Below, piece by piece: positions 59,760-64,000 of a stretch of 64,000 nucleotides of DNA. A program made the translations under genes and the position numbers. The notes below the pieces were generated by a model, which did no database searches, had not been told where the DNA came from, and worked only from the letters and a program-made list of their open reading frames with translations. This DNA comes from Acetobacterium bakii (lineage in GTDB: Bacteria; Bacillota; Clostridia; Eubacteriales; Eubacteriaceae). The stretch lies in NCBI RefSeq assembly GCF_001263355.1, contig NZ_LGYO01000004.1, positions 58,090-122,089 of the forward strand, written 5' to 3'. Each line of letters begins with the position of its first letter. Positions within the stretch are counted from its first letter, which is position 1.

Positions 59760-62128
59760 TATGGTTCCTCCACTACTTCCATTCGGTGGCTGTATACACT
59801 GTTCACGATAACATCTTTTCCATTTTCTTCATATCTTACCCAATAGGTTACGTTCTCATGTCTTAATTTTGCCAGATAATTTTTAGTTTCCGGATTAAAA
59901 AAGTATTCGTCGTTTTTTCGGGCATGATCAATTACTTTTTCAACATCTTCAAATAAAATATACCGGTCTTGCATTAGTTTCTGAGCGTCATCAGGAATAA
60001 TTAAACTAAAATCAAGTTCATTAGTTGTATCCATGGTCTGTTTTTCACCCCATATTTCACTGAGTAAATCAATCTTGAGCTGGGCCCGGTTATGATGTCG
60101 TTCAGAAAAGCTTGGCGTTTTCTGAAGCCCGGCACTGGTAAGATCTTTTGCATAAATCAGATCCAGGATATGATAGGTTTTCTTCCCCCCTTCAACAAAT
60201 AAGTCTTTACACATGGCGCAATAAACCAGCATGTCTTCGGTACTTTCGCTGATCCGATCCTGTACAAAATCGTTTGATTGGTCCCGGTTGGCATAATACA
60301 CCAAACCGCCATAACCGCAGCATTTCGTCTTTTCTTTTGAATACCCAAATTCTTTGATTTCATAGCCCAGTGATTTTGTAATATTTCGGATACTTTCGTG
60401 AATTTTGGGATTATTCCGTGTGGCGCAGGCATCGTGAAGATTCAATACCCCTCTGTCCGGGGTTATCTTTGTTTCTGGCAAACCATATTTATCAAATATT
60501 TCCCATAGCGAAATGGTGTTAATCTCCGGACAATATTTTTCAAAGATACTGGCGCAGCTTGAACAGGCCAGGATAAAGGTGGGTTCTTCCATTTCTTTCC
60601 ACACATCTTTGATTTTTCCAATGTTTTCCTGCATCAGGTCCTGTCTGCCGGCCCAATCAGCAGGGGCTCCGCAGCATCCCAGATACATACCAACATCGCC
60701 GTCAATTTTTGTTTCTTTCATGGTTCCGACTAAATATTTATAGATCTCTCCAATATATTCAGAATGGGATGCGGAAAGCTGACATCCCGGATAAAACAAA
60801 TACCCTGTTTTTCCGGTGCCTTTATAAAGCCCCTGGGCATATTTGGAATAGGATATCACTGGATAATAAAATAAGTCCTTTGATTGTTCTTTACTGGGCT
60901 GCTTCCTGACCATTGAAAAACGGTCACTGTTACTGAATTGCATATCCTTTAACGCAAAATCATGGGCCGATACCGGCATCTTTCCTTTTTCCACCATACT
61001 TTCCCGGGTCTCATGAATGACATCTTTCATGCTGATATCTAAAAAGCACCGTTCCTTGCAAAGACCGCACTCGGTACAGGAATTGATCATGGTATTGGCA
61101 TAATGGGTTCCGAGAATAATCCGCTCACTCTGATTAATCTGTCTGATATATGCATCCGGAGAAATATTAAACCGCTGCATATGGCTGCAGGTCGTAATGC
61201 AATCTTCGCACACACATTTCAAGCATCTTTTTGCTTCCGCAATGCCTTCTGCTTCAGTATAATAATCGCCTTGTTTATTAATCTTTTCGACCCGGAGAAC
61301 ATTGTCGGTTTTATAATTTAAAGGTGTTTCAAAACGACCTTCCCGCTCCCTGGAAGCCATTATGGATACCTTGCTGACATATCGGTCAATGGATATAGCG
61401 GCTCTTCTGCCTGAGCTTACTGATCCAATAACAGAAGTGCCTTCGCCTGCAAGTTTACCTCCTGCAAATACATTAGATTCGCCCACCATAAATGATTCGC
61501 GGTTGATCTCGAGTTTTTCTTCCCAGTCGCCGGTACCAATGAAAATAGCATCATAATCGCCTTCCAAAGTTTCCAGACGACTCTGATCAATGGCTGTATT
61601 AAGGGTTACCGAAATTTTCTGTCTTTCAAATATTTGCAGTTCTTCTTCTATTTCTTCCTTTTTTAGCGTGTCACTTTCATACTCCCAGAGTCTCCCCCCC
61701 AATCGATTCGACTTTTCATAGACGCTGACCATATACCCTTTTTTATCGAGATCAACAGCGGCTGTGATGCCGCTTAATCCGCCGCCGATAATAGCGACTT
61801 TTCCTTTGTTTTTGGGCAGCGGCAAGGTTTTTTTCGGTGCGGTATAACCCTGATTGATCACAAGTTTTTCAAGCTCTGATACTTGAATGCTTCCGCCTGC
61901 GTCTTTTCGCACACAAACCGTCTCACAGGGATGGTCGCAGATCTTGCCAATGAGTTTTGCAAAAGGGATTCTTTTTTCCATTAGCTTATACGCTTTTTTA
62001 AAATCACCCTTTTCTATTTCGTTAATAAACGCAATGACATCCAAATGAACGGGACATGTTGCATTACATACGGGTGGTTCTGGATGAATACATAAATCTC
62101 CAACTTCTAATAACTTATCTAAATCCAT
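59759..62128 (-). CDS. Pyridine nucleotide-disulfide oxidoreductase with dicluster-binding and heterodisulfide reductase-like domains
   Basis: 789 aa. N-terminal Fe-S cysteines (CNATCPVHLD, then DHPCETVCVR) as in glutamate synthase small subunits; FAD fold KVAIIGGGLSGITAAVDL near residue 108; further cluster sites CLKCVCEDCITTC and CTECGLCKERC; two CCG-type motifs (FYPGCQLS..LGCCGAP and CCGYGGLVY) as in HdrB-like domains. A final ~120 residues contain a different domain (ILFEDVEKVIDHARK). Electron-transfer hub for the hydroxylase. AGGAGG RBS. Confidence 0.85.
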   Translation of the reverse strand: MDLDKLLEVGDLCIHPEPPVCNATCPVHLDVIAFINEIEKGDFKKAYKLMEKRIPFAKLIGKICDHPCETVCVRKDAGGSIQVSELEKLVINQGYTAPKKTLPLPKNKGKVAIIGGGLSGITAAVDLDKKGYMVSVYEKSNRLGGRLWEYESDTLKKEEIEEELQIFERQKISVTLNTAIDQSRLETLEGDYDAIFIGTGDWEEKLEINRESFMVGESNVFAGGKLAGEGTSVIGSVSSGRRAAISIDRYVSKVSIMASREREGRFETPLNYKTDNVLRVEKINKQGDYYTEAEGIAEAKRCLKCVCEDCITTCSHMQRFNISPDAYIRQINQSERIILGTHYANTMINSCTECGLCKERCFLDISMKDVIHETRESMVEKGKMPVSAHDFALKDMQFSNSDRFSMVRKQPSKEQSKDLFYYPVISYSKYAQGLYKGTGKTGYLFYPGCQLSASHSEYIGEIYKYLVGTMKETKIDGDVGMYLGCCGAPADWAGRQDLMQENIGKIKDVWKEMEEPTFILACSSCASIFEKYCPEINTISLWEIFDKYGLPETKITPDRGVLNLHDACATRNNPKIHESIRNITKSLGYEIKEFGYSKEKTKCCGYGGLVYYANRDQSNDFVQDRISESTEDMLVYCAMCKDLFVEGGKKTYHILDLIYAKDLTSAGLQKTPSFSERHHNRAQLKIDLLSEIWGEKQTMDTTNELDFSLIIPDDAQKLMQDRYILFEDVEKVIDHARKNDEYFFNPETKNYLAKLRHENVTYWVRYEENGKDVIVNSVYSHRMEVVEEP

Positions 62129-62146
62129 TCCTTTTGCCTCCTATAT

Positions 62147-62208
62147 AAAACAGGAATTGGGAGCTTTGTTCGATTGCCTCAAATAAGCTTTTTCCCAACT
62201 CCTGTTTT
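62147..62208 (-). terminator. Long hairpin between the hydroxylase and the accessory genes
   Basis: AAAACAGGAATTGGGA (62147-62162) pairs with the opposite arm ending at 62208, with one mismatch, and an AGCTT/AAGCTT pair inside. The U-run is short (TTTTATA), so partial termination may reduce expression of the downstream helpers compared with the hydroxylase. Confidence 0.6.
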
Positions 62209-62232
62209 TGACATTTGTTTAATATTAAATTT

Positions 62233-64000
62233 TTATTTTATTGCATTTAATCCTTCTAAAACTTTTGCAGGATAAGCCGGCAAATGTTTGATGCGAACGC
62301 CACAGGCGTTGAAAATAGCATTGGCGATGGCCGCATGTGGTGCGGACAATGGCATTTCTCCAGAACCGGCCGCACCGTATGGTCCCAGTGGCCGTGGTGT
62401 TTCCTGGTGAATCAGGATTATTTCATCGGGCACATCTCTGATTTGAGGAATACCGCAACCGGTTAAGGTTGTGTGTTTTTTCAAATCTTCAAAATCTTCG
62501 CTTAAGGCCAAACCGATTCCCTGGGTCAGACCGCCATAGAGCTGTCCTTCAAGAACTAATTTATTTGTTATTGTTCCGCAATCGGATACCAGGGTGAGCT
62601 TATCAACATGGGTCTTACCAGTGGTTGTATCAACAGCTACCTCGGCTAAAAGTACCCCGTACATATAAACTGGGAAGGGATTACCCTGACTTGTTTCAAC
62701 ACCTGGTGCCGTACAGGGGGCTGTCCATTTACCTTCGTAACGCAATGGCAGATTTTCGGCAACCATTTCGTCATAGGTTCGGTAGCTTCCGTCAGCCTTT
62801 TTCAGGGCGGTCAGTAAATTTTCACAGCCAACCTTAATGGCGTTCCCGGTCATTACATTAGATCGGCTCCCACCGGCAGGTCCGCTGTTGGGGGTTAACT
62901 GCATGTCATTCATAACCAGTTTAATTTCTTCGGGTTTGATTCCCAGCGGACGCAGGGTTTCATATGCAAATGTGAGTGTCCCCATATCAGCCCCTTGACC
63001 ATGATCTTCCCAGGAATCCCCAACGGTAACGCCTTCTGGGGTGAGTTCTACCCATATTTCTGAAGAATCCGGGCCATCAAGGCCGCATCCATAAATATTC
63101 AATGAAACACCCACGCCGTATTTGGTGTTGCCGCCCTCTTTGTTTTTCGCTTCTGCTTTGGCTTTGGCGGCCTTATAAATTGGTCTTAAAGTATCAATGG
63201 CCTGTGGCAAAGCAATGACATCCGGCGGGCAGCCATTGGGTGTCGTATCCCCTTCACGATAAACATTGGCATAGCGGAGTTCCAATGGATCTTTTCCCAT
63301 TTGTACGGCCAGCATATCAATTAGGGTTTCAGAGGCAAACAGACTTTGCGGTGATCCATAACCTCTAAAGGCAGATCCCCAGGCATGGTTGGTGGCAACG
63401 GTTCGACCTTCGCCGCGAATGTTAGGGATATTGTAGCCGGCGCCAATAAACTGTGTACCACGGGTGGTTACCAGATCACCAAATTCACAATAGGGACCAT
63501 GGTCCACGGACCAATCAGATTCCATTGCTTGAAGAATCCCATTTTCATCGGCGCCGAATTTGACATTCATGAAAAATGGTGAACGTTTTCCGGTATAGGT
63601 AATCTGTTGGTACATATTAAACTCTAAAAATACAGGTCGTTTAGAAACCATTGCGGCAACACCAAGTAAAGCTTCATTGGTTGGGCTGAACTTATAACCG
63701 AAGGTTGCGCCGGTGGGATTCTGAACAATGAAATATTTGGTGGGATCTACACCAATAGCTTCGGCGGTCATTAACTGATGGAAATGAAGGGCAATACTCT
63801 TGGAATGAACCATTAAATTATCATCGTCATCAAAGTAAGCAAACCCAACGTCTGGTTCCAGCGGTAAATGGGGCTGCCTGCCCACATAAAAATCATCTTC
63901 AATAACATTTGGCAAACTTGTCATTAGCGGTTTGGTTTCATCACCTTTAACAATATTGGTTTGAAAATAAATGTTCGGTGTACCGGGATGGATTTCAATG
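62233..64000 (-). CDS. Molybdenum hydroxylase (aldehyde oxidoreductase/xanthine dehydrogenase type), molybdopterin-binding part, 5' end cut by the window
   Basis: The minus-strand frame is open from 64000 to the stop at 62233, so about 588 residues are visible. GTPNIYFQTN, FGYKFSPTNEALLG and SAFRGYGSPQSLFA mark the molybdopterin-binding domains, and the catalytic Glu is in GSGEMPLSAPHAA near the end. Such enzymes hydroxylate an aldehyde or purine carbon. The neighbours suggest a form with a selenium- or otherwise modified cofactor. The N-terminal 2Fe-2S domains, if present, are outside. Confidence 0.9.
   Translation of the reverse strand, partial: IEIHPGTPNIYFQTNIVKGDETKPLMTSLPNVIEDDFYVGRQPHLPLEPDVGFAYFDDDDNLMVHSKSIALHFHQLMTAEAIGVDPTKYFIVQNPTGATFGYKFSPTNEALLGVAAMVSKRPVFLEFNMYQQITYTGKRSPFFMNVKFGADENGILQAMESDWSVDHGPYCEFGDLVTTRGTQFIGAGYNIPNIRGEGRTVATNHAWGSAFRGYGSPQSLFASETLIDMLAVQMGKDPLELRYANVYREGDTTPNGCPPDVIALPQAIDTLRPIYKAAKAKAEAKNKEGGNTKYGVGVSLNIYGCGLDGPDSSEIWVELTPEGVTVGDSWEDHGQGADMGTLTFAYETLRPLGIKPEEIKLVMNDMQLTPNSGPAGGSRSNVMTGNAIKVGCENLLTALKKADGSYRTYDEMVAENLPLRYEGKWTAPCTAPGVETSQGNPFPVYMYGVLLAEVAVDTTTGKTHVDKLTLVSDCGTITNKLVLEGQLYGGLTQGIGLALSEDFEDLKKHTTLTGCGIPQIRDVPDEIILIHQETPRPLGPYGAAGSGEMPLSAPHAAIANAIFNACGVRIKHLPAYPAKVLEGLNAIK

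Noticed and set aside
1..64000. CRISPR arrays, tRNA, rRNA, insertion sequences or phage genes
   Set aside because: No spaced direct repeats, cloverleaf-like segments or transposase/integrase motifs found when reading the window.

Overview
The window looks like the chromosome of an anaerobic, low-to-mid GC Firmicute of the acetogenic Clostridia. Acetobacterium or another member of the Eubacteriaceae is my best guess; this is inferred from codon use, gene content and the strong TTGACA-N17-TATAAT promoters, not from a marker gene. There is no rRNA, tRNA, CRISPR array, insertion sequence or phage gene.

The recurring theme is the handling of molybdenum, sulfur/selenium and other metals. At the left edge modC and modB (partial at position 1) are divergent from a HTH plus periplasmic-binding-protein-like regulator. 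The substrate-binding protein modA lies 50 kb away (51.2-52.0 kb), next to a molbindin (Mop) gene and a second regulator that fuses a HTH to a Mop/TOBE domain. From 52.8 kb to the right edge runs a minus-strand block: aldehyde-oxidoreductase-type molybdenum hydroxylase (partial at 64000), a dicluster/flavin oxidoreductase, a zinc-ribbon redox protein, a methyltransferase, a C-GCAxxG-C-C protein, an AMP-dependent CoA ligase-like protein, a radical SAM protein, XdhC, and a fused NTP transferase-HD-histidine phosphatase. The set and order resemble the Desulfovibrio DVU_1551-1559 cluster, in which several genes have no defined function. It is the best candidate here for a poorly described system.

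Region by region: 2.9-6.8 kb, a sugar aminotransferase and a TauABC/SsuABC-type ABC transporter. 7.1-11.2 kb, a CoA-disulfide-reductase/rhodanese fusion, a YeeE/YedE transporter and a double-rhodanese lipoprotein. 11.4-17.4 kb, a GT39-like membrane glycosyltransferase facing an operon of GT2, ATP-grasp ligase and a second SsuABC-like transporter. 17.5-20.1 kb, TusA, a LysR regulator and a YedE transporter split into two genes. 20.4-24.4 kb, a CDF metal exporter, a radical SAM/SPASM protein, ArsR, ArsD and a class I glutamine-amidotransferase-like hydrolase; the last two have matching operator-promoters, one inside a 64-bp perfect palindrome. 24.7-26.4 kb, a cysteine-desulfurase-like protein and an Fe-S protein. 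26.7-33.2 kb, a four-subunit flavin/Fe-S amine or amino acid dehydrogenase with RidA, an APC permease and an AraC regulator. 33.4-36.7 kb, OhrR, glutathione peroxidase, a CC/Se-motif protein, a PatB-type lyase and a YjbR protein. 36.8-43.7 kb, FeoB with its small partner protein, two FeoA, a ferredoxin, a CopB-type ATPase and a DUF2325 protein; one GTTAG-N6-CTAAC operator occurs three times here. 43.8-50.2 kb, a nickel/peptide ABC transporter and a methyltransferase, each preceded by a copy of the same two-stem RNA element, then a response-regulator remnant and a CopZ-like chaperone. 50.5 kb, a cold-shock protein.

Together the genes suggest a cell that imports molybdate, iron, nickel and reduced sulfur or selenium, exports copper, arsenic and zinc-type stress ions, and builds a special molybdenum hydroxylase.
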